A DNA stretch of 64,000 bases from Prochlorococcus sp. AG-347-K22 (GCA_003281285.1 QCCJ01000001.1:1-64000); one strand, 5' to 3'; numbered from the stretch's first letter, positions 11,579 to 22,773 are shown. Notes: generated by a model not told the origin, from the sequence alone. Numbers and translations: made by a program.

Positions 11579-11606
11579 ATAAGGTAAATTTTTTATTGAG
11601 TTTAAA

Positions 11607-12185
11607 GTGAGTATTTTTGTTGGCAATTTGCCGTTCCGCGCAGAGCGTGAAGATGTTATACAGTTGTTTGCCCCTTTTGGTGAGGTTGTAAATTGTTCTC
11701 TTCCCTTGGAGAGGGATACCGGAAGGAAAAGAGGATTCGCATTTATCGAAATGGCAGATGAAGCGATTGAGTCAAAAGCTATTGATGGTTTACAAGGCAC
11801 GGAACTTATGGGTAGACCATTAAGAATTAATAAAGCTGAGCCTAGAGGTTCTGGCGGATCTCGTAGAGGAGGAAGAGGTGGTAATAATGGTGGCTATGGA
11901 GGCGGCGGCTATGGCGGTGGCAATAATGGTGGCTATGGCGGTGGCAATAATGGTGGCTATGGAGGCGGAGGCTATGGCGGTGGCAATAATGGTGGCTATG
12001 GCGGCGGCTATGGCGGCGGCAATAATGGATCTAATAGCTCTAACGCTAATAAATCTTCTGGAGCAGAAGGTTGGGAAGACAGAAGTTATGGAAATTCCTC
12101 TGATAACTCTGAATACGAAAATGGTAGGAGCAGAAGAAAAAGGGGAATGTCCAATGAGAGCAATGCTTCAAACGAGACAATTTAG
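11607..12185 (+). CDS. RRM RNA-binding protein with Gly/Asn/Tyr-rich low-complexity tail (cyanobacterial Rbp-like)
   Basis: GTG start; RNP-2 IFVGNLPF, RNP-1 KRGFAFIEM; repeats of GGNNGGYGGG. Confidence 0.93.
   Translation: MSIFVGNLPFRAEREDVIQLFAPFGEVVNCSLPLERDTGRKRGFAFIEMADEAIESKAIDGLQGTELMGRPLRINKAEPRGSGGSRRGGRGGNNGGYGGGGYGGGNNGGYGGGNNGGYGGGGYGGGNNGGYGGGYGGGNNGSNSSNANKSSGAEGWEDRSYGNSSDNSEYENGRSRRKRGMSNESNASNETI
11878..12029 (+). repeat. Glycine-rich coding tandem repeat (ggtggcaataatggtggctatgg units)
   Basis: Repeated GGYGGGNNGGYGGG-encoding units. Confidence 0.9.
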
Positions 12186-13186
12186 AAACCCATCTCTTCA
12201 AGCGCTGTCGTTAATTTAAATAGATATTCAATATTTAATTCTTTTTTTATAGATTTATTTGAAATTTGATTTCTCCAAATTTTGGCCTTTGGTATACCTT
12301 CCACTAAATTTATAAGATGTTTACAAATATCCCAAGATTTACCTTCATTACTCAAATGAGCTTCTATATATGGAATTAAAGAGAATATTATATTTGAAGC
12401 AGATTTGGGTTTGTTATTAATTCCATAAATCCTTTGATCAATTTCAGACCATCTCAAAGGATGTTTATAAATTGACCGTCCAATCATGACCCCATCAAAA
12501 TCATTCAAGGCTTTTAATGATTCATCGATATTTGTTAAACCCCCATTGATTTCTATTAATAATTCTGGATTTGATTTTTTCAATTTTTTTACTACATCAT
12601 AATTTAGTGGCGGTATGGTCCTATTTTGTTTTGGATTTAGACCTTTTAATATGGCTTTTCTTGCATGAATTGTAAATCTGTCTGCTCCAGCATTTGCGAT
12701 AATTCTTACAAAATTATTCAAATTATCGAAACTATCATTATTGTCTACACCGATTCTATGTTTGATCGTAACTGGCAAGTTGCAATTATTTTTTAAGGAT
12801 TCTATACATTTTGCTACTTTTTCAGGCTCTTTCATAAGTGAAGCGCCAAAATTTCCAGAACACACCCTTGGACTCGGACAACCAACATTAAAGTTTATTT
12901 CGTCATAACCCCAATCCTGTGCCATTTGGGCTGCCTCTTTTAGGATTTTAGGATCGTCTCCACCAAACTGAATCGATATCGGGTGTTCTTCATCATTAAA
13001 GTCTAGAAAATTTTCTTTTTTATTTGTATACACTAAACTTTGGGCTACAATCATTTCCGTATAAAGTAGAGCTTCAGAACTTATTTTTCTCATTATCATT
13101 CTGAAATGTTTATCAGTACAATCCATCATTGGAGCAATACTTAATTTATGAATATTTTTAATAGAATCAAATGTATTGGAAATCAT
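12182..13186 (-). CDS. dusA: tRNA-dihydrouridine synthase (DusA-like)
   Basis: LSIAPMMDCTDKHFR, NFNVGCPSPRV, HARKAILKGLNPKQNR, GVMIGRSIYKHP. Confidence 0.93.
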   Translation of the reverse strand: MISNTFDSIKNIHKLSIAPMMDCTDKHFRMIMRKISSEALLYTEMIVAQSLVYTNKKENFLDFNDEEHPISIQFGGDDPKILKEAAQMAQDWGYDEINFNVGCPSPRVCSGNFGASLMKEPEKVAKCIESLKNNCNLPVTIKHRIGVDNNDSFDNLNNFVRIIANAGADRFTIHARKAILKGLNPKQNRTIPPLNYDVVKKLKKSNPELLIEINGGLTNIDESLKALNDFDGVMIGRSIYKHPLRWSEIDQRIYGINNKPKSASNIIFSLIPYIEAHLSNEGKSWDICKHLINLVEGIPKAKIWRNQISNKSIKKELNIEYLFKLTTALEEMGF

Positions 13187-13210
13187 TTATTTTTTATGTG
13201 ATTTAAATAT

Positions 13211-13705
13211 ATGAATCAATTTCTAACAAGAAGAACTTTTATTCTAATTCCTACTATGTCATTTTTAAAAATAATCGCAAAGCCTATGCAAGTATTAGCC
13301 TCTTCGCTTGCATCTAAAGAGGAGTGGAATTTATCAGAAGATGAATGGAAATCTAGGCTTAGTCCAGAATCTTATTATATTTTGAGGGAGGAAGGAACTG
13401 AAAGAGCTTTCAGCAGTCAATTAAATAATGAGAAAAGAAAAGGGATTTTTCATTGTGCAGGATGTGATTTGCCGCTTTTTCTCTCAGATAAAAAGTATGA
13501 TAGCGGCACTGGATGGCCAAGCTTTTGGGATCCAATTCAAGGATCAGTTGAAACAAAAGTTGATTTCAAGTTATTTGTCCCAAGAACCGAATATCATTGT
13601 TCTAGATGTGGAGGTCATCAAGGACATGTCTTCAATGATGGGCCACTTCCCACTGGAAAAAGATACTGTAATAACGGATTAGCATTAAGGTTTGTTCTTG
13701 AATAA
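13211..13705 (+). CDS. msrB: Methionine-R-sulfoxide reductase B with putative Tat-type export signal
   Basis: GTGWPSFWDPI, Zn-site Cys pairs (CAGCDLPLF, CSRCGGHQGHVF), NGLALRF; N-terminal TRRTFIL plus hydrophobic segment. Confidence 0.93.
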   Translation: MNQFLTRRTFILIPTMSFLKIIAKPMQVLASSLASKEEWNLSEDEWKSRLSPESYYILREEGTERAFSSQLNNEKRKGIFHCAGCDLPLFLSDKKYDSGTGWPSFWDPIQGSVETKVDFKLFVPRTEYHCSRCGGHQGHVFNDGPLPTGKRYCNNGLALRFVLE

Positions 13706-13711
13706 AAATTT

Positions 13712-13738
13712 GTGCGGCCTTCCGCAACTTGTTTTGTG
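13712..13738 (+). terminator. Possible intrinsic terminator downstream of msrB
   Basis: TGCGG-CCTT-CCGCA hairpin then ACTTGTTTT (imperfect T-tract). Confidence 0.35.
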
Positions 13739-13780
13739 CATCACTTTATTGGAAAATAGTTTTATTAAAATTTTATAAAA

Positions 13781-14500
13781 ATGATTGAAAATCAATCAGA
13801 CAATATTGATATTAAAGAAAATGATGAGTCTAATCAGGATAATGCTCCTGAAAATACTTCATCTGCTGAAGATAAAATAATTGAAAATGATGAATTATCT
13901 TCACAAAAAACAGAAGAAATAAATACCGAAGAATTAAAAAATACTATTTCCAATAATGATGCAAGGTTAGAACAATTAGAAAAAGAGCATGAAACATTAA
14001 AAAACCAATATGTAAGAATTTCAGCAGATTTTGATAATTTTAGAAAAAGGCAGTCAAGAGATCAGGACGATTTAAAAATCCAACTTGTTTCCAAGACTTT
14101 AACTTCAATACTACCTATTGTTGATAATTTTGAGAGAGCAAGACAGCAACTTAAACCAGAAAGTGAAGAAGCTCTAACCCTTCATAGAAGTTATCAAGGA
14201 TTGTATAAACAATTAGTAGAAGTCTTAAAACAGCAAGGAGTTGCGCCGATGAGAGTTGTTGGCCAAGAATTTGACCCAAATTTACATGAAGCTGTGTTAA
14301 GAGAGCCTAGTGAAGAGTTTAAAGAAGATTTGATTTTAGAAGAATTGCAGCGAGGATATCATTTAGAGGGCAAGGTTTTGAGACATGCTTTGGTTAAAGT
14401 TTCGATGGGACCTGGCAAACAAAATTCACAAGAGGAAGTAGAAAAGGATACAGTTGAGGAGGATATTGATTCAGAGGAAAATACTTCTGAAGATGAATAA
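13781..14500 (+). CDS. grpE: Co-chaperone GrpE
   Basis: [54 protein letters not shown]. Confidence 0.95.
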   Translation: MIENQSDNIDIKENDESNQDNAPENTSSAEDKIIENDELSSQKTEEINTEELKNTISNNDARLEQLEKEHETLKNQYVRISADFDNFRKRQSRDQDDLKIQLVSKTLTSILPIVDNFERARQQLKPESEEALTLHRSYQGLYKQLVEVLKQQGVAPMRVVGQEFDPNLHEAVLREPSEEFKEDLILEELQRGYHLEGKVLRHALVKVSMGPGKQNSQEEVEKDTVEEDIDSEENTSEDE

Positions 14501-14529
14501 ATTCCAGATTTTTACTTAAGCATTATCTA

Positions 14530-15654
14530 ATGGCTGATTTTTACCAAATACTTGGAGTTTCAAGAGATGCTGATGCAGATACCTTAAAAAGGGCTTATAG
14601 AAAATTAGCTAGACAATATCATCCTGATGTTAACAAAGAACCCGGTGCTGAAGATAAATTTAAAGAAATTGGCAAGGCTTATGAAGCATTAGCTGATCCT
14701 GAAACAAGAGCTAGATATGATCAGTTTGGAGAGGCTGGCCTCGGAGGTGCAGCTGGTGTGCCTGATATGGGCGATATGGGTGGGTTTGCTGATTTATTTG
14801 AAACCTTTTTTAATGGCTTTGGAGGACAAACTCCACAGGGAGGAAGAACTCAAAGAAGAGGTCCTCAACAAGGAGATGATCTAAGATATGACCTTAATGT
14901 TGATTTTAAAGATGCAATATTCGGTCAACAAAGAGAAATTACAATTCCTCATCTAGAGACATGTGAAGTCTGTAGGGGAACAGGCGCAAAACCAGGAACC
15001 GGACCAAAAACTTGTTCAACTTGCGGGGGCAGTGGACAAGTTAGAAGAGCAACGAGAACACCATTTGGTAATTTTACACAAGTGGCTGAATGTCCTTCAT
15101 GTAATGGAACTGGTCAAATTATCTCAGATCCATGTACAAGTTGTGGTGGTAATGGAGTAAAGCAAGTCAGAAAAAAATTACGAATTAATATTCCTGCAGG
15201 AGTTGATACTGGTACTAAATTAAGAGTTTCCGGAGAGGGAAATGTTGGTTTGAAAGGGGGTCCACCTGGAGATCTTTATGTTTTTATCAAGGTTAAGAAT
15301 GATTCAAAACTTAAAAGAGATGGTGTGACGATTTATTCAGAAATAGCGGTGAGTTATTTACAAGCTATTTTAGGTGACACTGTAAAAATTACTACAGTTG
15401 ATGGAGATGTTAATTTAAAAATTCCAAGTGGTACGCAGCCAAATACAACTCTTTCACTTGAGAATAAAGGGGTACCTAGACTTGGAAATCCGGTTGCAAG
15501 AGGAAATCATGAAGTCTTAGTAAAAGTAAAATTACCAACTCGTATAACCGACGCAGAACGAGAGCTTTTAGAGGGTTTAGCTTCTCAATATTCAGATAAA
15601 AATATTAATTCCAGCAGTGGACTTTTTAGTAAATTATTTGGTAAAGAATCTTAA
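14530..15654 (+). CDS. dnaJ: Chaperone DnaJ
   Basis: [15 protein letters not shown] motif, CxxCxGxG zinc repeats. Confidence 0.97.
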   Translation: MADFYQILGVSRDADADTLKRAYRKLARQYHPDVNKEPGAEDKFKEIGKAYEALADPETRARYDQFGEAGLGGAAGVPDMGDMGGFADLFETFFNGFGGQTPQGGRTQRRGPQQGDDLRYDLNVDFKDAIFGQQREITIPHLETCEVCRGTGAKPGTGPKTCSTCGGSGQVRRATRTPFGNFTQVAECPSCNGTGQIISDPCTSCGGNGVKQVRKKLRINIPAGVDTGTKLRVSGEGNVGLKGGPPGDLYVFIKVKNDSKLKRDGVTIYSEIAVSYLQAILGDTVKITTVDGDVNLKIPSGTQPNTTLSLENKGVPRLGNPVARGNHEVLVKVKLPTRITDAERELLEGLASQYSDKNINSSSGLFSKLFGKES

Positions 15655-15884
15655 TGACTTCCTTAAAGCATTTGGATCTTAAATCTGTTCCATGTCCTTT
15701 AAATGTTGTCAAAATTAAATTGGCTCTTGAGAAGTTATCTAAAAATGAACAACTTATTGTTGAACTAGACAAAGGTGAACCAGAAGAAATGGTATTAAAC
15801 AATTTAAAAGAAATGGGATGCTTGTTTAAACAAATCAAAGAAGATGAAAAATTTATAAAAATAAAGATATTGAATGAAAACTAA
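15654..15884 (+). CDS. TusA/SirA-like sulfurtransferase
   Basis: LDLKSVPCPLNVVKIKLALEKL (CPxP-like: CPLN) and short size. Confidence 0.8.
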   Translation: MTSLKHLDLKSVPCPLNVVKIKLALEKLSKNEQLIVELDKGEPEEMVLNNLKEMGCLFKQIKEDEKFIKIKILNEN

Positions 15885-16791
15885 TAGTAAATATTTAGGT
15901 TTAGTTACGAAAAAATTTAATGATTTTTTTTTAGTTGATTTAAAAAATCAAGAAAACTCTGGAAATAGCCAAAAATTTTTATGTAAGGTTAAGAAGTCTA
16001 TAAATTTCAAGGATCAATTAATTTATGTTGGAGACGAAGTAGCGATTGAAAAAATTGATTTTAAAAGTAAACGCGCAGTAATAACAAGCCTAAAAAAAAG
16101 AAAAAATCTTTTAGTTAGACCCTCAGTCGCAAATATTTCTAACATTTACATTACTTTTTCCGTTGAAGAACCAGAGTTAAATTTATCTCAAGTTAATAGG
16201 TTTTTGATATCAGCAGAATCAATGGGAGTTGAAGTCTCATTAGTTTTGACAAAATGTGATTTAATTTCTGATAAAAGAAGATCATATCTACTTGATAAAT
16301 TTGAGAAATGGGGTTACCAAGTAATAACTTTAAATTTACAGAAATCTGATTGTTTTAAAAATTTATTAGCCGAGTTAAAGCAAAAAGAATGTTCAATTTT
16401 TATGGGTCCATCCGGAGTTGGCAAAACTACTTTGCTAAATATGATTATTCCAGGTCTTCAAAATAGTACTGCTCCAGTTTCCAATAAAATTAAGAGAGGT
16501 AAAAACACTACTCGAAATGTTGAGTTATTTTCAATATCGAATGAAAGTTACATTGTGGATACTCCTGGTTTTAATATGCAACCTCTAGAAGTTGATATTA
16601 AGTTGTTACCTAATCTTTATTCAGAAATATATAAACAGGTAATAGAAGAAGGAATAAAGTGTAAATATCGTAACTGCTTACATTTAAAAGATGAGGGATG
16701 TAATTTAAATAAATCTTTCGAAAGATATTCTTTTTATAAAGAAATGATTGAGTCTTCTAAGAGTCACTATTATCAAAACCAGGAAGATTAA
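15874..16791 (+). CDS. rsgA: Small ribosomal subunit biogenesis GTPase RsgA
   Basis: Circularly permuted GTPase: [20 protein letters not shown]-terminal [14 protein letters not shown] zinc motif. Confidence 0.95.
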   Translation: MKTNSKYLGLVTKKFNDFFLVDLKNQENSGNSQKFLCKVKKSINFKDQLIYVGDEVAIEKIDFKSKRAVITSLKKRKNLLVRPSVANISNIYITFSVEEPELNLSQVNRFLISAESMGVEVSLVLTKCDLISDKRRSYLLDKFEKWGYQVITLNLQKSDCFKNLLAELKQKECSIFMGPSGVGKTTLLNMIIPGLQNSTAPVSNKIKRGKNTTRNVELFSISNESYIVDTPGFNMQPLEVDIKLLPNLYSEIYKQVIEEGIKCKYRNCLHLKDEGCNLNKSFERYSFYKEMIESSKSHYYQNQED

Positions 16792-17107
16792 GATTTAATC
16801 CACCAGTCAAATCATTCATCCTTTCTTTCATAGTTGTAGTTGACAATTCATGAGCTTTTTTAATAGCTTGTAAAATGTTTTGCTCTATTTTTTCTTTATC
16901 TGCGTTTAAAAAATTTTCTTGTACTTCCACTTTTAAAGGAAGTTGATTTCCACTTATCCAGACTTTTATCATTTCATCATCACTTTTTCCTTCAATCTCC
17001 ATATTTTCCAGTTCATCTTGTAATTTTTGAGCATCTTGCTGAATTTGTTTAGCTTTTTTAAAAGCTTCTGTAAGTTGTCCAAAGTTAGGAAGTCCAAAAC
17101 CCGCCAT
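16757..17107 (-). CDS. YbaB/EbfC nucleoid-associated protein
   Basis: [25 protein letters not shown], 116 aa. Confidence 0.9.
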   Translation of the reverse strand: MAGFGLPNFGQLTEAFKKAKQIQQDAQKLQDELENMEIEGKSDDEMIKVWISGNQLPLKVEVQENFLNADKEKIEQNILQAIKKAHELSTTTMKERMNDLTGGLNLNLPGFDNSDS

Positions 17108-17125
17108 TTTTGTAAAAAAGTTTCT

Positions 17126-18019
17126 TTAGTTAGGATAGTCAAAACCAATCATTCTTACTTCCGGTTGCAAAAAAATTCCTTTGTTTTGTAGTATTTTTTG
17201 TTGAATTACTGTTATTAATTCATAGATATCTTTTGAACTTGCTGAAGAAGTGTTAATTATAAAATTTGAATGCATTGTAGAAATTTCAGCACCGCCAATT
17301 TTAAATCCTTTTAAACCCATTTCATCAATTAATTTTGCAGCATAATTATTCTCAGGATTTTTAAAAACACTACCAAAACTTGGCTGATGATATGGTTGTG
17401 TTTCTGTTTTTAACTTAAGGGTATTTTTGGTTGTTTGAATTAATTGTTCTAGATTTCCATTAGGCTCAAAATGTAGTCTTGCACTAATAATTGTTAAATC
17501 ATTTTTTTGAAAAGAGCTAAATCTATACCCAAAGTTGATATCTTTTTTTTTAATTTCAAATTTTTCATGAGTTTTATTATTTATAACTTTTACGGAAATA
17601 AGATTTTTTGCTAGCGATAAATTACCTGTGCCAGCATTCATATAAATTGCTCCTCCTAATGTTCCTGGAATTCCGACAGCCCATTCCCCTCCCTGTAATC
17701 TATTTTTAGCAAGAGAATTAGATAATGTTGGGAGCATTACACCTGCTTCTGCTTCAACAATTCCTGAATATGGCTCTATATTTAATGATTTCAATTTTTT
17801 TGTACACATAACTAAGCCTTTTATGAAAATATTATTTATTAAAAGATTTGAACCTGCGCCAATTATTTGACATCTTTGTTTGTTTAAATTAGCCCATTTT
17901 ATTAGATATGAAAATTCTTCAATGCTTCTTGGTTCAGCAAAATATTCAGCTATTCCTCCCACTTTAATAGTTGTATAACTACTTAAATTACAGTTTTTAG
18001 AAAATTTTTTTTTATTCAT
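17126..18019 (-). CDS. murB: UDP-N-acetylenolpyruvoylglucosamine reductase
   Basis: TTIKVGGIAEYFAEP, GAGSNLLI, GIPGTLGGAIYMNAG, QPSFGSVFKNP. Confidence 0.96.
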   Translation of the reverse strand: MNKKKFSKNCNLSSYTTIKVGGIAEYFAEPRSIEEFSYLIKWANLNKQRCQIIGAGSNLLINNIFIKGLVMCTKKLKSLNIEPYSGIVEAEAGVMLPTLSNSLAKNRLQGGEWAVGIPGTLGGAIYMNAGTGNLSLAKNLISVKVINNKTHEKFEIKKKDINFGYRFSSFQKNDLTIISARLHFEPNGNLEQLIQTTKNTLKLKTETQPYHQPSFGSVFKNPENNYAAKLIDEMGLKGFKIGGAEISTMHSNFIINTSSASSKDIYELITVIQQKILQNKGIFLQPEVRMIGFDYPN

Positions 18020-18030
18020 AAATTAGTTAT

Positions 18031-19443
18031 CTATTTAATTTTTCTTTCATTTAAAATTGCCCAGAAATTATGACAATCACCAGCTCCCATATTCAAAATT
18101 AAATCCCCTTTTTGAGTTAATTCGTAAAAATTCTTTGTAACTTCATAATAATTATTTATGTAACAAACATTTTTATTTTTTTTATAAATCAGATCAGTGA
18201 TAATTTTCGAAGTCATTTTATCTTCGTTTCTTTCTCCTGCTCCATAAATACTGGTTACATAAATAACATCTGCTTTTGATAATTCTTCAGCGAATTCTTT
18301 CGTAAATTGCTTTACTCGAGAATATCTATGAGGTTGAAATATAGCTATTAATCTACTTTTTTGACATTCATTATCATGTTTTTGCTGAATCAATAATCTT
18401 CCTAATTTAATGGTCTCTTTTATTTCGTTTGGATGATGTGCATAATCATCATATAAACTTCTTTCATCTACTTGGCCTCTGAATTCAAATCTTTTTTTTG
18501 GCAATTTCAGATATTTTATATTTTTCTTAATTTCTATAAAATCTACTCCAATCATTCTTGAAGCTGCTATTGCTGCGGTGATATTAGCTAGATTGTGTAA
18601 TCCTGGAATTGGAATATTTAAACTACTAATAAAATTTCCATTTTCATAATATTTTCCAATCGTATATCTTGCAGTAATTTCAGTCGGGATTATGGCATAA
18701 GCTACTTTTTTTGCAGTAGTGTTTGACCACTTACTATCAGAATAAAAATGTTTTCTTGAGGTTTCACAATCAAAATTAAGTAATAATTTTTTCGAGTTTG
18801 TAGCGAAACTTTTAAAAGAAGATATGACATCACTTAAATTTGAAAAATGATCGCAATGATCAAAATCAATGTTATTGATTATTCCAATATCAGATTTATA
18901 TTTATTAATTGTCCCATCAGATTCATCAACTTCAGCCACTAAGAATTTTGTATTTTCTAAATGACAATTAGAGTTATAGAGAGGAATTATTCCTCCAGTA
19001 ATTGAAGATGAATTATGTGTACATAACTCAAGTATTGTAGAAAGAAATGTGCTGGTTGATGTTTTTCCGTGGCTGCCTGCTACCGCCAATACAGTGTAAT
19101 TGCGCATTAGCATTGCAAGTATCTCTGAACGATGTTTTATTGATAAATTTTTTTCTCTGCAGTACGAAAATTCTTCATTTTCTGGCTTGATCGCGGTGCT
19201 TACAACAAAATTAATCAATTTGTTGGTAAATTTTGAAATAACAAATTCAATATTTTGTCGAACTTGAGAAGTAAATATTACTGCACCTAATTTCTCTAAT
19301 TTATTAGTTTCATCGTTTTTAACTAAATCAGATCCTGAAACTGAACAACCTTTTTTAAGTAAACCCGTTGCTAATGCTGACATCCCAATGCCTCCAATCC
19401 CAATAAAATGAAAATGACTTTTCAAAAGTAATTCTTTATCCAA
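18031..19443 (-). CDS. murC: UDP-N-acetylmuramate-L-alanine ligase
   Basis: HFIGIGGIGMSALA, AVAGSHGKTSTSTFL, YDDYAHHPNEIKETI. Confidence 0.97.
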   Translation of the reverse strand: MDKELLLKSHFHFIGIGGIGMSALATGLLKKGCSVSGSDLVKNDETNKLEKLGAVIFTSQVRQNIEFVISKFTNKLINFVVSTAIKPENEEFSYCREKNLSIKHRSEILAMLMRNYTVLAVAGSHGKTSTSTFLSTILELCTHNSSSITGGIIPLYNSNCHLENTKFLVAEVDESDGTINKYKSDIGIINNIDFDHCDHFSNLSDVISSFKSFATNSKKLLLNFDCETSRKHFYSDSKWSNTTAKKVAYAIIPTEITARYTIGKYYENGNFISSLNIPIPGLHNLANITAAIAASRMIGVDFIEIKKNIKYLKLPKKRFEFRGQVDERSLYDDYAHHPNEIKETIKLGRLLIQQKHDNECQKSRLIAIFQPHRYSRVKQFTKEFAEELSKADVIYVTSIYGAGERNEDKMTSKIITDLIYKKNKNVCYINNYYEVTKNFYELTQKGDLILNMGAGDCHNFWAILNERKIK

Positions 19444-19571
19444 TGTTTATCTTTTACTTAAATCAAAATAACTTCTAAGTTAAATTTTGCTATTTTTTCT
19501 TAAAAAAAAAATGTTTTTTTTCTTGAATTAATACAAAACTAGACTTATTTGCTTAATAAATCAAAAAAAAC

Positions 19572-19600
19572 TTACTTTATTGCACAAAATTCAGTATGAT
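19572..19600 (+). promoter_or_regulatory. Candidate sigma70-type promoter for gap
   Basis: TATGAT (19595-19600) with weak -35-like TTACTT 17 bp upstream; start codon at 19637. Confidence 0.4.
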
Positions 19601-19636
19601 CAGCAACTTAGGTTAATCATTTAGAAATTATTAGTT

Positions 19637-20659
19637 ATGACTTTGCGTGTTGCAATTAACGGCTTTGGCAGAATTGGTCGAAACTTTATGCGTTGTTGGC
19701 TTAGTAGAGGGGCTTACACCAATATTGAAGTAGTTGGAATTAACGTGACTTCAGATCCTAAGACTAATGCTCATCTTTTAAAGTATGACTCAGTCCTTGG
19801 TCAGCTTGATGGTGTTGATATTCAGTATACAGATGATACTTTTGTAATTAATAACAAGACAATTAAGTGTTTCTCTGATAGAAACCCAATGAATCTCCCT
19901 TGGAAAGACTGGGGTGTAGATTTGGTTATTGAATCTACTGGAGTTTTTAATACAGACGTAGGTGCAAGTAAGCACTTAGAAGTAGGAGCAAAAAAAGTTA
20001 TCTTAACTGCTCCCGGTAAAGGCGATGGAGTTGGTACCTATGTAGTTGGAGTTAATGCTGATACATATAAACACAAAGATTATGATATTTTGAGTAATGC
20101 TAGTTGTACAACGAACTGTTTAGCTCCAGTAGTGAAAGTTTTAGACCAGACTTTTGGGATTAACAAAGGTTTAATGACTACAATTCATAGTTATACAGGG
20201 GATCAAAGAATTTTAGATAATAGTCATAGAGATCTAAGAAGAGCTAGAGCTGCAGCTACAAACATCGTTCCTACTTCTACAGGTGCTGCAAAAGCAGTAG
20301 CGTTGGTATATCCAGAAATGAAAGGGAAATTAACAGGAATTGCAATGAGAGTTCCAACTCCTAACGTTTCAGCAGTAGATTTCGTTTTTGAATCTTCTAA
20401 ATCTGTCACAGCTCAAGAAGTTAATAATGCTCTCAAGGAAGCATCTCTAAGCTCAATGAAAGGCATTATTAAGTATGGAGATGAACCATTAGTGTCAAGC
20501 GATTATGCAGGTACCAACGAGTCATCAATTGTAGATAGTGACCTGACTATGTGTATCGGAGATAACCTTGTAAAGGTTCTTGCTTGGTATGACAATGAGT
20601 GGGGTTATAGTCAGAGAGTTGTAGATTTAGCAGAGATTGTTGCTAAAAATTGGGAATAA
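19637..20659 (+). CDS. gap2: Glyceraldehyde-3-phosphate dehydrogenase (photosynthetic type)
   Basis: [53 protein letters not shown]. Confidence 0.97.
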   Translation: MTLRVAINGFGRIGRNFMRCWLSRGAYTNIEVVGINVTSDPKTNAHLLKYDSVLGQLDGVDIQYTDDTFVINNKTIKCFSDRNPMNLPWKDWGVDLVIESTGVFNTDVGASKHLEVGAKKVILTAPGKGDGVGTYVVGVNADTYKHKDYDILSNASCTTNCLAPVVKVLDQTFGINKGLMTTIHSYTGDQRILDNSHRDLRRARAAATNIVPTSTGAAKAVALVYPEMKGKLTGIAMRVPTPNVSAVDFVFESSKSVTAQEVNNALKEASLSSMKGIIKYGDEPLVSSDYAGTNESSIVDSDLTMCIGDNLVKVLAWYDNEWGYSQRVVDLAEIVAKNWE

Positions 20660-21646
20660 TTAAAAGTGTTTGAAAGGTTTGTTACTAAATAATTTGTTTT
20701 TTTTATTATCTTTAAATTCAATAGATGGTTTACCATCAGCAAAAATACCAATTTCTTTAATATCTTTATCAAGTTTAGATAAATTTTGTGCCCATTTTTT
20801 TGGCAATGAGAAAACTAATTCATAGTCTTCACCTCCAAAAAAATAATATTCGTCCCATTTATCTCCTTTAGGCCAATCCTTATCTTTAGGTATTTTTTCA
20901 TAATCTATAATCGCTTTACAGTTGCTAGCTATTGCTAAATCTTGTAAGGCTTGAAATAGACCATCACTGCTATCAGTGCATCCTATTCTTCTTATTTTTT
21001 TATTGGAGCGAGTTTTGAGAAGATTATTTAGGAAATTTGGGTAAACTCTAGGGCGACAAAAATGTTCAATGGATTTAATGATTAATCTTTCATTAAGTGA
21101 AAATTCATTATTGAAATTAATTTTATTTTGTATTAAAAATCCCAGTTTGCTAAGACCATGAATTCCTGTAGTTAAGATTATGTCTCCTGGCTTACATGCG
21201 TTTCTTCGTAATTCAAGTTCACCTTGAATTCCAAAGGCCGAAATTGAAATGATTTTTTCATTTCCCTTTGAGCAATCTCCTCCTAGAATCTTCCCTCCAT
21301 ACTCTTTTAATGCTTTATTTATTCCTTTGTATAGTTCTTCAACCCAAATCCACTCAGTCCTAGTAGGTAGAACTAGGCTTATTGTAATACCTATAGTTTT
21401 TTTACTTCCACTGGATAATAAGTCAGAGATGTTGCTTACAACTGCTTTCCACCCAAGGTCCGCAGGACAAATAGTAATGTCATTAAAATGAACATTCTCT
21501 ACCAAAGAATCAGTATTAACAAGTAAATTTTCATTTTTCGTTTTGATTAAAGCGCAATCATCAGAAATTTGATTTTTAGGCATAAATTTTCCTAGCCTAT
21601 TTATTAATTCTTTTTCCCCTATATCTTCTAATATTTCTTTATGCAT
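20660..21646 (-). CDS. thiL: Thiamine-monophosphate kinase
   Basis: DDCALIKTKNENLLVNTDSLVENVHF, GGDCSKG, CTDSSDGLFQAL, GGEDYELVFSLP. Confidence 0.95.
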   Translation of the reverse strand: MHKEILEDIGEKELINRLGKFMPKNQISDDCALIKTKNENLLVNTDSLVENVHFNDITICPADLGWKAVVSNISDLLSSGSKKTIGITISLVLPTRTEWIWVEELYKGINKALKEYGGKILGGDCSKGNEKIISISAFGIQGELELRRNACKPGDIILTTGIHGLSKLGFLIQNKINFNNEFSLNERLIIKSIEHFCRPRVYPNFLNNLLKTRSNKKIRRIGCTDSSDGLFQALQDLAIASNCKAIIDYEKIPKDKDWPKGDKWDEYYFFGGEDYELVFSLPKKWAQNLSKLDKDIKEIGIFADGKPSIEFKDNKKNKLFSNKPFKHF

Positions 21647-22730
21647 TTAATTTGAGGTTTTCGATCCCTTCTAAAACATCAATTGAAATTATTGTGTCAT
21701 CTTTAGTAAGTTCTTCTAATACGTCAAATCCATCGATAACGTAACCAAAGGCAGCATTCCTACCATCAATTAAATTGCGACCTGCTGGATTTAATTCTGC
21801 TTCATATAAAAAGAAGAAAAATTGCGATGACCCATCATCAACTGCAGTATTTGAATGAGACCATCCTAGAGTTCCAAGTGTTGCAAAAGGTAATGTTGGC
21901 GTTTCTGTGTAAAGACCTAAATCTTCAAAAGTTTGATTATAAAAAGTATCTTTTTCATCAGGAATTCTAATTTCTAAGGGGACGTGTCGTTCTTCGTTTG
22001 TTTCAGGATCTATGTAACCAATATCTTCACCAATTGGATCACCTGTTTGCAATACAAAAAATTCTTCTGCTCTGTTGATAGGCAAATCTTTGTAGAAGTT
22101 TTTTGAAGATAAATCTATAAATGCTCCTGCAGTTAGTGGAGCGTTAAATCCATCCACAATTGCTTGCATATCTCCTTTGGAAGTTTTTATATTGACTTTT
22201 GCTCTCCCCAGTAATCTTGGTAAATTATCAAATTCCTGAGGAATAGAGTATGGAAATTCATTTGGTAGAAAATATTCTTCTAATCCACCTATTTTATCTA
22301 ACGCATCTCTTCGGGTCGCTATAAATGAATATTTATCCTTTGATTTAGAGTAATCTTGAAGACTATCAAAATTTTCTTTGAGCTCTAAAAATGTTTTTTC
22401 AGCAATTTTCTTTTTATCGTTTGGTAATTCTTGAATAATTTTATTCTGGTATTTTTTTAGTAAAGATTGACATTTTGTAACAGTTTTCGTAAGAGCGGGC
22501 CATCTTCCTCCTCTAACAAGGTCACTAGTTTCTTCTAATTTATGTTGAAGTTCTTGCAATTCAACTTGCTTGATAGGGAGTGCGTTTCTGAGGATTGCAC
22601 TAGGATCTTTTACTGCATTTCCAGTAGGTAAATCAGCTAGTACTTGAATCGGTTTTAGGAGAAAAACCTGTAAAATTACAATCGAAAGAATTAAGAAAAG
22701 TTTGTTCTGATTTGATAAGAATTTTTGCAT
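21639..22730 (-). CDS. Cyclophilin-type peptidyl-prolyl isomerase, exported (thylakoid lumen TLP38/40-like)
   Basis: N-terminal signal; helical domain; FINSKNFY-like [57 protein letters not shown]. Confidence 0.88.
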   Translation of the reverse strand: MQKFLSNQNKLFLILSIVILQVFLLKPIQVLADLPTGNAVKDPSAILRNALPIKQVELQELQHKLEETSDLVRGGRWPALTKTVTKCQSLLKKYQNKIIQELPNDKKKIAEKTFLELKENFDSLQDYSKSKDKYSFIATRRDALDKIGGLEEYFLPNEFPYSIPQEFDNLPRLLGRAKVNIKTSKGDMQAIVDGFNAPLTAGAFIDLSSKNFYKDLPINRAEEFFVLQTGDPIGEDIGYIDPETNEERHVPLEIRIPDEKDTFYNQTFEDLGLYTETPTLPFATLGTLGWSHSNTAVDDGSSQFFFFLYEAELNPAGRNLIDGRNAAFGYVIDGFDVLEELTKDDTIISIDVLEGIENLKLNA

Positions 22731-22773
22731 AGCACTCTCGCAGGTTTATGATCCTTGGGGATGTAATACAGGA

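Noticed and set aside
11498-11800. 100-aa minus-strand ORF over the RRM gene start
   Set aside because: Antisense to conserved RRM coding region and its leader; no family resemblance.
11878-12219. Alternate-frame ORF (MVIMVAMEAAAMAVAIMVAM...)
   Set aside because: Frame-shifted reading of the glycine-rich repeat of the RRM gene; repetitive composition is an artefact.
19499-19525. A-tract/T-tract (aaaaaaaaaatgtttttttt) upstream of gap2 as a terminator or regulatory hairpin
   Set aside because: Pure A/T pairing in a very AT-rich intergenic region is weak evidence; no G/C in the stem.
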